Source: DASRAP01 sp964503275 (GTDB taxonomy: Bacteria > Gemmatimonadota > Gemmatimonadetes > Gemmatimonadales > Gemmatimonadaceae). Taken from it: a stretch of DNA of 54,624 bases. The notes beneath the pieces were generated by a model, which saw nothing but the letters and a program-made list of their open reading frames with translations, was not told the DNA's origin and searched no databases. Within the stretch, counting starts at the first letter, position 1. Each line of letters begins with the position of its first letter. The position numbers were made by a program, and so were the translations under genes. Positions 34,142 through 43,723 of this stretch are shown piece by piece. Where the stretch lies: the NCBI GenBank assembly GCA_964503275.1, contig CAZCZO010000019.1, positions 1 to 54,624 of the forward strand, in the 5' to 3' direction.

Positions 34142-36586
34142 GTGAGCCCGTCGGTCGTTCCCCCACAGTCCGCCATGAATCCGCACGCCCTGGGTGTGCT
34201 GGAGTTCGCGCGCGCGGTGGACGTCGTTGCGCAGCGCGCGACGACCGAGCCGGGTGCCGCGTACGTCCGTGCCTTGTCGCCGCACCGCGATCGCGAGTCC
34301 CTCGACCGGGAGCACGCGCGCATCGCGGCCGTCCGGGCCCTGCGGGCCAGCGATGGGGGGTGGGGGCCGGAGCCAGTGCCGACCATCGATCGGGGGTTCA
34401 GTCTCCTGCGCATCGGGGGCGCGTCCTGGTCGGTGAGCGACGCACGCGCCATCGCCATCCTGTTGGGCAGTGCGACCCGCACCCGCGCCCGCACCCGCGA
34501 TCCTCGACGACCATCCGTCGCGACCGCGATCCTGGCGCCCATCCTCGACCGGATCACCACGGTCCCGGAACTCGAGCGGGCGATCGCCCGCGTGGTCGGT
34601 GACGACGGGGAGGTACGCGACGAGGCATCGCCACAGTTGCGGGCGTTGCGCCGAGAGTGGCGCGGCGCAGAGCGCGATCTGGTGCGCGCGCTCGAGCGCC
34701 AGATGGCACAGCTCGACCCGCAGGCCCAGGTCGCGGATGCCTCGGTCACGGTGCGCAACGGGCGCTATGTGATCCCGGTGCGGCGCGGTGCGCATGTGGC
34801 GCTCGGCGGCATCGTCCACGACAGTTCCGCGACCGGCGCGACCGTGTTCGTCGAGCCGCCGGCGGCGATCGCTGCCGCGAACCGCATCCGGGAGCTCGAG
34901 GCCGCCATTGCCGCGGAGATCGAGCGGCTGTTGCTGGAGCTCACGGACCTCGCCCGGCCGCACGCCTCGGCGTTGCACGCCACCTACGAGGCGCTGACCG
35001 TACTCGACGCGCTGTACGCGCGGGCGCGCTACGCCGAGGAGTTCGGCTGCGGGAGCATCGCCTTCGCCGACGCGGGGGCGGCCCTCGAGGTCATCGGCGG
35101 TCGCCACCCGCTCTTGCTGGCGCAGGGGGTCGAGGTCGTCGCGTTCGACCTCGTGCTGACCGGACCCGAGCGCACCCTGCTCGTCAGCGGTCCCAACACC
35201 GGTGGCAAGACGGTGCTCCTGAAGGCCATCGGGCTGTTCCACGTCATGGCACAGAGCGGGATCCCGGTGCCGGTGAGCGACGGCACGGTGCTGCCGTTGA
35301 TCGACGACGTCTTTGCCGACGTGGGCGACGAGCAATCGCTGCAGGCATCCCTGTCCACGTTCTCCGCACACCTCAAGAACCTGCGCGAGATCCTGCACGC
35401 CGCGACGCCGGCGTCGCTCGTGCTGATCGACGAGCTGGGCTCCGGCACCGATCCCGCCGAGGGGGCCGCATTGGGGGCGTCGATCCTCGAGGAGCTGACG
35501 CAGCGGGGCACGCGCACCTTGGCGACGACGCATCTGGGTGCGCTGAAGGACCTCGCGCTCGAAGTCCCCGGCGTGGTCAACGCGTCGTTGCAGTTCGACG
35601 AAGCGCTGCTGGCGCCCACGTATCGGCTGCTGAAGGGGCTGCCCGGACGGTCGTACGGACTGTCGATCGCGCGCCGCCTGGCGTTGCCCGAGTCCGTGAT
35701 CGCGCGGGCGATGGCGCGGGTGCCGGAGCAGGAGCGGCTGGTCACGCGCCTGCTGGCCGATCTCGAGGCGCGGGAGCAGGCGCTGGCGTCCCGGGAGCGC
35801 GAACTCGCACGCGATGTCGAGCACGCGCGCGAGCGGGGGCGTCGGCTCGCGGAGCGGGAAGCGAACGTCAAGGCGCGCGAGCGGAGTGTCGAGCGAGAGT
35901 CCCGTCAAGAGGCACGTCGCCATCTGTTGCGGGCGCGTGCCGAGGTCGAACGCGTCGTCGCCGAGGTCCGTGCCGCAGCGACGGACGGCGCGATGGAGCG
36001 GGTGCGGGCGGCGCGGCGCGCGCTCGAGGAGGAGGCGGGGGCGCACGCCGACGCGCTGTCACGTCTCGATGTGAGCGAGCCGGGCCCGACGACGCACGCC
36101 GACACCCAGGACCTGCGGCCGCGCGACGAGGCCGCGCGCGTGCCGGCCGTCGGCGACGCGGTCGCCGTCGCGACGCTCGGCGGCAAGGCGGGGCGCGTCG
36201 TGAGCATGCGTGGCGAGTCGGCGGTCGTGGCGGTGGGCGCGATGAAGGTCACCGTGCCGGTGCGCACCCTGCAGCGCATCGCGGCACGTGCCCTTGAGCC
36301 ACAGGTCCGCGTCTCGATCCGCACGGAGCTGCCGGACCCGGTGGTGCGGACGGAGATCGACGTGCGAGGGCAGCGGCCAGGCGAGCTCGACGACGCGGTG
36401 TATCTCGCGATCGATGCCGCGGTGCAAGCGGATCTCAAGTCGCTGCGGATCATCCATGGCAAGGGCACGGGCGCCCTGCGCGACCGCGTCGCCGAACTGC
36501 TGAAGAAGGACGTCCGGGTGGCGACGTTCCGCTTGGGTCTGTGGAACGAGGGCGGGGCCGGCGTCACCATCGCGGAGTTCGCGTGA
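34142..36586 (+). CDS. mutS2: MutS2 family ATPase/endonuclease
   Basis: MutS-like protein without mismatch-recognition domain, linked to suppression of recombination and to splitting of collided ribosomes. The 814-aa product has the MutS core and the ATPase with Walker A GPNTGGKT (about 350-357) and Walker B LIDELGSGTDPAEGAALG. A coiled coil rich in Glu/Arg covers about 530-640, and the C-terminal Smr nuclease domain carries DVRGQRPGELDDAVYLAID and IIHGKGTGALRDRV. GTG 34142 is listed because of the adjoining -10; ATG 34175 (MNPHALGVLEFARAV) fits the family start better and may be the true one. The stop overlaps the dnaG GTG. Confidence 0.94.
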   Translation: MSPSVVPPQSAMNPHALGVLEFARAVDVVAQRATTEPGAAYVRALSPHRDRESLDREHARIAAVRALRASDGGWGPEPVPTIDRGFSLLRIGGASWSVSDARAIAILLGSATRTRARTRDPRRPSVATAILAPILDRITTVPELERAIARVVGDDGEVRDEASPQLRALRREWRGAERDLVRALERQMAQLDPQAQVADASVTVRNGRYVIPVRRGAHVALGGIVHDSSATGATVFVEPPAAIAAANRIRELEAAIAAEIERLLLELTDLARPHASALHATYEALTVLDALYARARYAEEFGCGSIAFADAGAALEVIGGRHPLLLAQGVEVVAFDLVLTGPERTLLVSGPNTGGKTVLLKAIGLFHVMAQSGIPVPVSDGTVLPLIDDVFADVGDEQSLQASLSTFSAHLKNLREILHAATPASLVLIDELGSGTDPAEGAALGASILEELTQRGTRTLATTHLGALKDLALEVPGVVNASLQFDEALLAPTYRLLKGLPGRSYGLSIARRLALPESVIARAMARVPEQERLVTRLLADLEAREQALASRERELARDVEHARERGRRLAEREANVKARERSVERESRQEARRHLLRARAEVERVVAEVRAAATDGAMERVRAARRALEEEAGAHADALSRLDVSEPGPTTHADTQDLRPRDEAARVPAVGDAVAVATLGGKAGRVVSMRGESAVVAVGAMKVTVPVRTLQRIAARALEPQVRVSIRTELPDPVVRTEIDVRGQRPGELDDAVYLAIDAAVQADLKSLRIIHGKGTGALRDRVAELLKKDVRVATFRLGLWNEGGAGVTIAEFA

Positions 36587-38439
36587 TCGCCGACGAGGTC
36601 GTCGAGCAGGTGCAGGATGCCGCCGACATCGTCGGCATCGTCGGGGAGCATGTGAAACTCAAGCGGGTCGGCGGCTCGTGGCGCGGCCCATGCCCCTTCC
36701 ACCACGGCAAAGGTGACAACTTCTCCGTCCTGCCCGGCAAGGGGTTCCGGTGCTTCGTGTGTGGGGAGACCGGCTCCGTCTTCACGTTCGTGCAGAAGCA
36801 CCTCGGCATGGAGTTCGTCGAGGCCGTGAAGTTCGTCGGGGCGAAGTCAGGGATCGTCGTCGAGGATGCCCCCCGCCGCAGTGAGGGCCCCGACCCGCGC
36901 GCTGCCCTGTGGGAGGTGCTGGGTGCGGCGGCCGCGTATTTCGAGCGCCTGCTCTGGGAGGAGGACGATGGCGCCGCCGCGCGCGCCTATCTCGCACAAC
37001 GGGGGATCACGCGCGAGGTCGCCGAGCGCTTCGGGTTGGGCTTCGCGCCGCGCCCCATCGGGGCGATGCGGCGCTACCTCGAGGTGTTGGGCTTCGACGC
37101 CGAGCGGCAGCGGACCGCGGGGCTGTTGATCCTGCGCGACGGAGAGACCGAGTTCCGCCCCCGCTTCCGAGGGCGGCTCATGTTCCCCATCCACGACCCG
37201 CGCGGCAACACCGTGGGCTTCGGCGGCCGCAGCATCGATGGCAGCGAGCCGAAGTATCTGAACTCCGGCGAGTCGGAGGTCTTCCACAAGGGTCAGCTGC
37301 TCTACAACCTGCACGCAGCGCGGCATGCCATGCGGAAGGCGGATCGGGTGCTCGTCGTCGAGGGCTACTTCGACGTGGTGCGGAGCGTCGCGGCGGGCGT
37401 GGAGGAGATCGTGGCGCCGTTGGGGACGGCGCTGACGCTGGCCCAAGCGGCCCTGCTCAAGCGGTACACCGCGAACGTCTTCCTCCTCTACGACAGCGAC
37501 CCCGCTGGGCTGAAGGCGACGTTCCGGTCCGGTGACGTGCTCGTGCATGAGGGCGCGTCGGTCCGGGTCGTCACGTTGCCCGACGGCGAGGATCCCGACA
37601 CGTTCGTGGCGAAAGAAGGGGCCGAGGGGCTCGAACGGGCGCTGCGGGCGTCGGTCGATGTGTTCGATCGCAAGCTGCAGCTCTTGCAGCGTGGCGGGTG
37701 GTTCTCCGACCTGCACAAGGCGCGCCGGGCACTCGACCGGCTGCTGCCGACGATCCGCGCCACGAGTGATGCGCTGACGCGCGAGCTCTACCTCACCCGG
37801 GCGGCGTCGGTCTCTGGCGTCGACCGCGACACACTCGCCCGCGAAGCGGCCGCCCTGCCGGACCCCATGCACGAGGCACCGCGTCCGTCGCTGCCGGGAC
37901 CCTCCGGCCTCCCGCCCGCGCCGCCCGAGGTCGCGACGCGTGGCCGTGCGGCGCGGCCACGACTGGGGGCCGAGGCGGAACGGGCGCTGGTGCGGGTGAT
38001 GCTGCTGTTCCGCGGGCGGATCGAGTCCGTGACCGAATCGCTCGGTCGGTTGGAAGAGGAGTACGCCGCGACCGACGCGGTCGCCGGGGACCTGCCGGAC
38101 GATGTCCCCGCCGGCCTGCGCGACCCGCGGCTGATCGCGATCCATCAATCCTTGCTCGACCAAGGCAGCGAGGCGGATCTCGGGCAGATCGCGGACCTCC
38201 TGCCGGCCGAGGCGATCCCCGTCCTCGAGTCGCTGGTCGCGGACCCGGACGGCATCGTCGACGTCGACGCGACCGTGGCCGACTCGCTGGATCGCTTGCG
38301 GCTGCGGTGGCGGCAGGAACGGATCGCCGCGCTCAAGGCCGCGCTCGGCGCGCCGGCGCCGCTGGACTACGCCGCGGTGACGGCCGAACTGATGCGGCTC
38401 AAGCGGGAGATGATCGGCCTCACGGCCACGCGCAGGTGA
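36583..38439 (+). CDS. dnaG: DNA primase
   Basis: Synthesises RNA primers at the replication fork. The 618-aa protein has the CHC2 zinc domain with Cys37, His40 (CPFHHGK) and Cys57/Cys60 (CFVC). The RNA-polymerase core follows, and the TOPRIM domain shows Glu260 (VVEGYFDVV) and Asp304/Asp306 (YDSDPAG) as metal sites, then a helicase-interaction C-terminus. GTG 36583 overlaps the mutS2 stop and starts MIADEVVEQVQDAADIVGIV, the usual primase opening. Note that rpsU and rpoD, its common neighbours, are absent. Confidence 0.96.
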   Translation: MIADEVVEQVQDAADIVGIVGEHVKLKRVGGSWRGPCPFHHGKGDNFSVLPGKGFRCFVCGETGSVFTFVQKHLGMEFVEAVKFVGAKSGIVVEDAPRRSEGPDPRAALWEVLGAAAAYFERLLWEEDDGAAARAYLAQRGITREVAERFGLGFAPRPIGAMRRYLEVLGFDAERQRTAGLLILRDGETEFRPRFRGRLMFPIHDPRGNTVGFGGRSIDGSEPKYLNSGESEVFHKGQLLYNLHAARHAMRKADRVLVVEGYFDVVRSVAAGVEEIVAPLGTALTLAQAALLKRYTANVFLLYDSDPAGLKATFRSGDVLVHEGASVRVVTLPDGEDPDTFVAKEGAEGLERALRASVDVFDRKLQLLQRGGWFSDLHKARRALDRLLPTIRATSDALTRELYLTRAASVSGVDRDTLAREAAALPDPMHEAPRPSLPGPSGLPPAPPEVATRGRAARPRLGAEAERALVRVMLLFRGRIESVTESLGRLEEEYAATDAVAGDLPDDVPAGLRDPRLIAIHQSLLDQGSEADLGQIADLLPAEAIPVLESLVADPDGIVDVDATVADSLDRLRLRWRQERIAALKAALGAPAPLDYAAVTAELMRLKREMIGLTATRR

Positions 38440-38440
38440 T

Positions 38441-38446
38441 TAGAAT
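38441..38446 (+). promoter_or_regulatory. TAGAAT -10-like element after dnaG
   Basis: TAGAATCC directly follows the dnaG TGA and precedes the zinc-ribbon gene by 61 bases. It matches the recurrent motif. Confidence 0.35.
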
Positions 38447-38507
38447 CCTTGGAGGTCGCCGTCGCGCCAGCGGCGGCACGCTCTTGCCCTCTTGCCCCGA
38501 TGTGACC

Positions 38508-39212
38508 GTGACGCCTGACATCACCGCGCTCCTCGCCCTGCAGGCTCAAGATGAAGTGCTCGATGCGCTCGCGGCGCGACTCGAGGCGATCGAACCGCGC
38601 GAGGCCGAACTCGAGAAGCGTTTGCGGATCGCGCAGGACGGGGTCGAGCGGGCGGTGCAGGCGGTGACGGTCGAAGAGCAACGGCAGGCCTTCCTGCGCG
38701 AGAAGATCGCCGAGCACAAGGAGCTGCTCGAGAAGAGTCAGGCGCAGTTCGACCAGGTGAAGACGATGCGGGCCGCGACCGCCGCGGCCTCGCAGGTCGA
38801 GCAGATCCGACGCGTGCTCCTCGAGGAGGAGAATGACCTGGTCGGCGTGGGCCGGCGCCTGGCCGAGCTGCGCGCGATCGCTGAGTCCGCGCGGGCGGGG
38901 TTCGATGCGGTGTCGGCGGAGCAGCGCGAGGCGCGGGCCGAGATCGCCGCTGAGCGCGCGACCATCGCGACCGATGTCGCCGCCGCCGAGGGCGCGCGTG
39001 CCGAGCGTGTCGCGCCGGTCCCACGTCCGGTCCTGCTCAAGTATGAGCGGATCCGTGCCAAGAAGCGTCGTCGGGCCGTGTACGAGCTCGTCGACGGCGC
39101 GTGCAGCGCCTGTCATACCGCCCTGCCGGTGCAGCGACGCTTCACGATGCAGGCGACGGGAGCGGTCGAGCTCTGCGAGGCCTGCGGCGTGTTGCTGTAC
39201 GCGCCGGCCTGA
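38508..39212 (+). CDS. Coiled-coil protein with C-terminal C4 zinc ribbon
   Basis: A 234-aa protein of the C4-type zinc-ribbon family often annotated as a putative nucleic-acid-binding protein; the precise role is unknown. Residues about 5-165 form a long coiled coil (LARLE, EKRLRIAQDGVERAVQAV, RREIAEHKELLEKSQAQ-type heptads). The tail has two cysteine pairs, CSACHTALP and CEACGVLLY, that should bind one zinc. The start is GTG 38508, with GTG 38502 two codons upstream. Relatives are frequently encoded near dnaG, recJ or rnhA, which suggests RNA or replication context. Confidence 0.78.
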   Translation: MTPDITALLALQAQDEVLDALAARLEAIEPREAELEKRLRIAQDGVERAVQAVTVEEQRQAFLREKIAEHKELLEKSQAQFDQVKTMRAATAAASQVEQIRRVLLEEENDLVGVGRRLAELRAIAESARAGFDAVSAEQREARAEIAAERATIATDVAAAEGARAERVAPVPRPVLLKYERIRAKKRRRAVYELVDGACSACHTALPVQRRFTMQATGAVELCEACGVLLYAPA

Positions 39213-39240
39213 GCACGTCGTGGCCGGGGAGGCGCGTCCG

Positions 39241-40968
39241 ATGAGTGGATCGGCGCTGCCGCGACAGCGTCCCCCCGCTCGCTGGGTCGCGCCCGAGCGC
39301 CCCGACGCGGCGCTGGTCGCGCTCCTGCAACGCGAACTCTCGTTGCCAGGGGCGCTCTGCGAACTGCTGGTGCGCCGTGGCCTTGATGCGCCAGAGCGGG
39401 CGCGCCGCTTCTTGCGCCCGTCGCTCGACGATCTCGCGCCGCCGACGGCGTTGCTGGGGATGACCGAGGCCGTCGACCGGCTCGTGCTCGCGCTCGAGCG
39501 GGGGGAGACGATCCTCGTGCACGGCGACTACGACGTGGACGGGATGACCTCGACGGCCATCCTCACGCGGGTCCTGCGGGGGTTGGGCGGACAGGTCGTG
39601 CCCTTCGTGCCGTATCGCCTGACGGATGGCTACGATCTGGGACCGGCAGGCGTCGCCGCGGCGGTGGACGCGGGGGCGACGCTCGTCGTCACCTGCGACT
39701 GCGGCACCAGCGCCCATGCGGCCGTGGACGCGCTGCGGGCGGCGGGCATCGACTGCATCATCACGGATCACCATTTGCCGGGCGGGCCGTTGCCCGCCGC
39801 CCTGACGGTGCTCAACCCGCGCCGACCGGGATGTCCGTCCCCCGACAAGGACCTCGTCGCGGCCGGCGTGGTCTTCAAACTGGCCCTCGCGCTGTGCGAC
39901 GCACGTGGCACGTCCCGCAATCTCGTCCTGAACCTGCTCGACCTCGTCGCCATCGCCACCGTGGCGGACGTCGCGCCACTCCGCGGCGAGAATCGCACCT
40001 TGGTGCGCTTCGGGCTGCGCGTGCTCGCGCAGTCCAAAGTGGCCGGATTGCGTGCCCTGCTGCGGTCGGCGGGGCTCGACAGCAAAGAGCTCACCGCGGG
40101 GCGGATCGGCTACATCCTCGCGCCGCGGCTCAACGCGGCGGGCCGCGTGGGTCGCGCCCAGCGCGGTGTGGAGTTGCTGCTCACCGACGACGATGGCACC
40201 GCGAATGGGATCGCGCGCGAGCTCGAAGAGATGAATCGCGGTCGTCAGGAGCTGGATCGCGAGACGCTCGACGCCGCCCGTCGCCAACTCGAGGCGCAGG
40301 GTCTGGGGGACCGCTTCGGTCTCGTCCTGAGCGGGGCGGGATGGCATCCGGGCGTGATCGGGATCGTCGCCTCGCGCGTGGTCGAGGAGACCGGGCGTCC
40401 GACCGTGATGATCGCCGTGGAGGATGGGATCGGGAAGGGATCGGGGCGCTCCATCAGCGCCTTCGACCTGCACGGCGCGTTGACCGAGTGTCGCGACCTC
40501 TTCGTGAAGTTCGGTGGGCATCGGGCGGCGGCGGGCGTCACCATCCAGGCCGATCGCATCCCCGCGTTCGCCGAGCGCTTCGCGGCCATCGCCGCGTCGC
40601 AGCTCACGCCCGACGACCTCGTCCCGGAGCTGCGCGTCGACCTCGAGATCCCCTTGCCTGCGGTGACCGACGAGTTGCTGAACGTGCTGCGGCACTGTGA
40701 GCCGTTCGGCGTCGGGAATCCCGCGCCGCTCTTCGCGCTCCGCGGGGTGTCTGCGGCCGGAGCGCCGCGGCGCATCGGCGATCAGGGCCTCAAGCTCACG
40801 CTCACGGCGGACGGCGACGGAGCCCTCGACGCGATCTCCTGGGAACTGGCCCCGCGCGTGCGCGACATCGCGTGGCGGCGTCCCTTCGATGTCGCGTGCC
40901 GCCTGGAGCGCGATGAGTGGAAGGGCGTCGCGCGCATCCAAGCGCGCATCGCCGACCTCAGGCAGTAG
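39241..40968 (+). CDS. recJ: Single-stranded-DNA exonuclease RecJ
   Basis: 5'-3' exonuclease of recombination and mismatch repair in the DHH superfamily. The 575-aa protein has motif I VHGDYDVDGMTSTAIL (Asp96, Asp98, Asp100), motif III DHHLPGG (Asp176-His177-His178), the DVAPLRGENR region, the RIGYILAPRLNAAGRVG block, the DHHA1 part with GRSISAFDLHGALTEC and KFGGHRAAAGVTI, and a C-terminal OB domain (NPAPLFALRGV). ATG 39241 has GGGGAGG 8 bases upstream. rsmD follows after 2 bases. Confidence 0.95.
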   Translation: MSGSALPRQRPPARWVAPERPDAALVALLQRELSLPGALCELLVRRGLDAPERARRFLRPSLDDLAPPTALLGMTEAVDRLVLALERGETILVHGDYDVDGMTSTAILTRVLRGLGGQVVPFVPYRLTDGYDLGPAGVAAAVDAGATLVVTCDCGTSAHAAVDALRAAGIDCIITDHHLPGGPLPAALTVLNPRRPGCPSPDKDLVAAGVVFKLALALCDARGTSRNLVLNLLDLVAIATVADVAPLRGENRTLVRFGLRVLAQSKVAGLRALLRSAGLDSKELTAGRIGYILAPRLNAAGRVGRAQRGVELLLTDDDGTANGIARELEEMNRGRQELDRETLDAARRQLEAQGLGDRFGLVLSGAGWHPGVIGIVASRVVEETGRPTVMIAVEDGIGKGSGRSISAFDLHGALTECRDLFVKFGGHRAAAGVTIQADRIPAFAERFAAIAASQLTPDDLVPELRVDLEIPLPAVTDELLNVLRHCEPFGVGNPAPLFALRGVSAAGAPRRIGDQGLKLTLTADGDGALDAISWELAPRVRDIAWRRPFDVACRLERDEWKGVARIQARIADLRQ

Positions 40969-40970
40969 CG

Positions 40971-41498
40971 ATGCGCATCGTGGCCGGGATCTGGCGAGGA
41001 CGCCGGCTGGTCGTGCCGCCGGACGCGGTGCGGCCGACCGCGGATCGGGTCCGAGAGGCGTGGATGAGCATCGTGCAGGCGCGTTTGCCGGGGGCGCGGG
41101 TGGTGGACCTCTGCGCGGGGTCGGGTGCGCTGGGGCTCGAAGCGCTCTCCCGCGGTGCGGCACACGCGACCTTCGTCGAGCGCGATCCGGCGGTGCGTCG
41201 CGTCCTGGCGGGGAACATCGCCGCCCTCGGGGCCGGTGACCGCGCGACCGTGGTCGCGCATGACGCCGGCGCGTATGTCGCGTCGCTCGCCCCCGGGACC
41301 TTCGATCTGGCGTTCGCGGATCCGCCCTACGCCGCGACGACCGCCCACGAGCTCGTCACGCGCTGGCTGACGAGTCCGTTCGCGACCGAGCTGGCCGTGG
41401 AGCATCCGTCGTCGGTCTCGCTCCCGGGGGCTGGTACGACGCGGCGGTACGGCACCTCGGCGATTACCTTCTACCGCAGCGACGACCCCGACGACTGA
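40971..41498 (+). CDS. rsmD: 16S rRNA (guanine966-N2)-methyltransferase
   Basis: Methylates G966 of 16S rRNA in the assembled 30S subunit. The 175-aa protein opens MRIVAGIWRGRRLVVPPDAVRPTADRVREAW, a family signature. SAM motif I is VVDLCAGSGALGLEALSRG, and the catalytic DPPY is in LAFADPPYAA. The TGATG junction couples it to coaD, a pairing (rsmD-coaD) found in many bacteria. Confidence 0.95.
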   Translation: MRIVAGIWRGRRLVVPPDAVRPTADRVREAWMSIVQARLPGARVVDLCAGSGALGLEALSRGAAHATFVERDPAVRRVLAGNIAALGAGDRATVVAHDAGAYVASLAPGTFDLAFADPPYAATTAHELVTRWLTSPFATELAVEHPSSVSLPGAGTTRRYGTSAITFYRSDDPDD

Positions 41499-41977
41499 TG
41501 CGCACTGCGATCTATGCGGGCAGTTTCGACCCGCTGACCAACGGACACGCCGATCTCATCCGCCGCTCCTTGGTGTATGCGGACCGGATCGTCGTCGGTG
41601 TCCTCAACAACCTCAGCAAGACGCCGCTGTTCAGTGTCGAGGAGCGCCAGCGTCTCATCGCGGAGGCGTTGCCCGATCCACGGATCGAGGTGCGGAGCTT
41701 CCGGGGACTCCTGGTGGATTTCGCGCGAGAGGTCGATGCCACGCTCGTGATCCGCGGCTTGCGGGTGGTCGCGGATTTCGACTACGAGATGCAGATGGCC
41801 TTGATGAACCGGCATCTGGCGCCCGAGCTGGAGACGATCTTCATGGTCCCGTCGCTGGAGACCACCTACATCAGTTCGAGTCTGGTGAAGCAAGTCGCCC
41901 AGTTCGGTGGCGATGTGAGCGGTCTCGTGCCGCCGAACGTCGGCGCGGCGCTCCGCGCCCGCTTCGCGACGACATGA
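41498..41977 (+). CDS. coaD: Phosphopantetheine adenylyltransferase
   Basis: Penultimate enzyme of coenzyme A synthesis; it transfers AMP to 4'-phosphopantetheine. The 159-aa length is standard. It has AIYAGSFDPLTNGHADLIRR with the nucleotidyltransferase TxxH/GxH site, RGLRVVADFDYEMQMALMNRHL and the C-terminal TTYISSSLVKQVAQFGGDVS. It overlaps rsmD by one base and pta by four. CoA supply next to the CoA-using enzyme pta is functionally sensible. Confidence 0.97.
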   Translation: MRTAIYAGSFDPLTNGHADLIRRSLVYADRIVVGVLNNLSKTPLFSVEERQRLIAEALPDPRIEVRSFRGLLVDFAREVDATLVIRGLRVVADFDYEMQMALMNRHLAPELETIFMVPSLETTYISSSLVKQVAQFGGDVSGLVPPNVGAALRARFATT

Positions 41978-42972
41978 CCTTCCTGGCCGCGCTCCGCGCA
42001 CGGGCCGCCGCCGCACCGCGACGCATCGTGTTCGCCGAGTCGGGCGATGCGCGTGTGCGTGAGGCCGCCGAGCGTCTCGCCGCCGAGGGCATCCTCCACC
42101 CGGTCCTCGCGCTGGATCCCGGCGCCCCGGAGAGCCATGACGCCGTGTTCGCGACGGGGCTCGAGGTGGTGGATCCGCGCCGGCACCCGCATCGGGACGA
42201 GATCGCGCGACGCTTGCTGGCACGGCGGGCGGGGAGCGGCTTGACCCCGGCAGGCGCCGAGGCGCTCGCGACGGACCCGCTGTGCCTCGCGACCGGGCTC
42301 GTCGCGCTGGGCGCGCTCGATGGGGTCGTCGCGGGTGCGGTGCGCACCACCGGCGACGTCGTGCGGACCGCGCTGTGGCTGATCGGCATGGCCCCTGGGG
42401 TCCACACCGTCTCCAGCGCGTTCTACTTGGTCGTGCCCCCGTTCCGGGACGCGGCCAGTGAGGTACTCACCTTCACCGATTGCGCGGTCATCCCCTACCC
42501 GACGGCGCCGCAGTTGGCGGACATCGCGCTCGCGGCGGCGACCGCCCGCGCGGCCGTGGTCGGCGATGTCCCCCGCGTCGCGTTCCTGTCGTTCAGTACC
42601 AATGGCAGCGCGGGCGGAGCCTCCGTGGAGTCCGTTCGCGAGGCCGTGGCGCTGGTCCGCGAGCGGGCCCCCGCACTCGCCGTCATCGGTGAGGTGCAGG
42701 CCGACGCCGCACTGATACCGGACGTCGCCGCACGCAAAGTGCCCGGCGCAGCGGTCGCCGGGACCGCGAACGTCCTCGTCTTCCCGAGCCTCGACGCGGG
42801 CAACATCGCCTACAAGCTCGTGCAGCGACTTGCGCACGCCCCGGCGATCGGCCCTATCCTTCAGGGGTTCGCGCGACCGTGCGCCGATCTCTCGCGCGGC
42901 GCGAGTGTGGATGATATCGTCCACGTAGCCGCGATCACCGCCCTGCAGGCCCTCCCCGGGGAGTCCCGATGA
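41974..42972 (+). CDS. pta: Phosphate acetyltransferase
   Basis: Interconverts acetyl-CoA and acetyl phosphate. The 332-aa short form contains only the PTA_PTB domain. Visible blocks are RIVFAESGDARVREAAERL, GLVALGALDGVVAGAVRTTGDVVRTAL, FLSFSTNGSAGGASVE, EVQADAALIPDVAARKVPG, GTANVLVFPSLDAGNIAYKLVQRL and the end block GPILQGFARPCADLSRGASVDDI. No ackA gene is near. The stop overlaps the STAS gene (ATGA), coupling acetyl phosphate metabolism to a partner-switching cassette. A phosphate butyryltransferase is less likely, given the acetyl-type GPILQGF..P..DLSRG signature. Confidence 0.92.
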   Translation: MTFLAALRARAAAAPRRIVFAESGDARVREAAERLAAEGILHPVLALDPGAPESHDAVFATGLEVVDPRRHPHRDEIARRLLARRAGSGLTPAGAEALATDPLCLATGLVALGALDGVVAGAVRTTGDVVRTALWLIGMAPGVHTVSSAFYLVVPPFRDAASEVLTFTDCAVIPYPTAPQLADIALAAATARAAVVGDVPRVAFLSFSTNGSAGGASVESVREAVALVRERAPALAVIGEVQADAALIPDVAARKVPGAAVAGTANVLVFPSLDAGNIAYKLVQRLAHAPAIGPILQGFARPCADLSRGASVDDIVHVAAITALQALPGESR

Positions 42973-43301
42973 GTTTCCGTACCGTACGTCATCAAGATGT
43001 CGTCATCGTCGAGGTCGACGGCCAGCTGATCGTCAGCAACCGGCAGGAGCTGAAGCAGCTCATCCTCGACGAGGTCGCCGCCGGGACGCGCAAGGTCCTC
43101 ATCGACTTCGCGCGGGCGGGCTATATCGATTCGTCCGGACTGGGCGTGCTCGTCTCGCTGGCGAAGCGCCTGCGCGAGGAGGACGGCGAGCTGCGCCTGG
43201 CCAACCTCAACGACGACCTGCGGTCGCTGTTCGAACTCACCAAGCTCGACACGCTCTTCCGGATCGGCGACACCCGCGAACGCGGGCTCGACCAATTCTG
43301 A
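42969..43301 (+). CDS. STAS-domain anti-sigma-factor antagonist (SpoIIAA/RsbV type)
   Basis: A 110-aa single STAS domain. The phosphorylation site context YIDSSGLGVLVSLAKRL puts the Ser55-Ser56 pair at the usual position, with a conserved Asp before it. In known systems the dephosphorylated form binds the RsbW-type kinase and frees its target. The start ATG 42969 overlaps pta. It is followed directly by a kinase and a phosphatase gene, so all three parts of a partner switch are encoded in order. Confidence 0.9.
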   Translation: MSFRTVRHQDVVIVEVDGQLIVSNRQELKQLILDEVAAGTRKVLIDFARAGYIDSSGLGVLVSLAKRLREEDGELRLANLNDDLRSLFELTKLDTLFRIGDTRERGLDQF

Positions 43302-43723
43302 TGGACGGCGCGCTCGAGCGGTCGATCCCGAGCGACGTGCAGTACATCGAGGGCATCGTCGCCGAGATCGTGGCGCACTGCACGGCCGTGGGATTCCCGC
43401 CGCGACTCATCGCGCGCAACGTGCCCGTCGCGGTCACGGAAGCCCTCGTCAACGCCATCCGCTACGGGAACGCGGACGACTCGGCCAAGGTGGTCCGCAT
43501 CCGCGCGCGGATCGATCGGCATTCGCTGGTCGTGGAGGTCGCGGACGAAGGCGAAGGGTTCGATCTCCAGCTGGCGTTACGGGATCCCACGACGCCCGAG
43601 CGGATCGAGGCCGAGGACGGTCGGGGCCTGTTCCTCATGCACGCCTTCACCGACCGCGTCGAGCAGTTCCGCGACGGCGATGCCGGCGGGAATGTCGTGC
43701 GGCTCACGGTCCACTGCGCGTGA
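43301..43723 (+). CDS. Anti-sigma-factor serine kinase (RsbW/SpoIIAB-like ATPase)
   Basis: GHKL-type ATP-binding protein of 140 aa. The N-box is VPVAVTEALVNAIRYGNA with the catalytic Glu and Asn, the G1 box is VADEGEGFDLQ, and the G2 region is GRGLFLMHAF. It should phosphorylate the STAS partner and, when free, bind a target that may be a sigma factor or an enzyme. No sigma factor lies in the window. ATG 43301 overlaps the STAS stop (TGATG), and its own stop overlaps the phosphatase GTG. Confidence 0.88.
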   Translation: MDGALERSIPSDVQYIEGIVAEIVAHCTAVGFPPRLIARNVPVAVTEALVNAIRYGNADDSAKVVRIRARIDRHSLVVEVADEGEGFDLQLALRDPTTPERIEAEDGRGLFLMHAFTDRVEQFRDGDAGGNVVRLTVHCA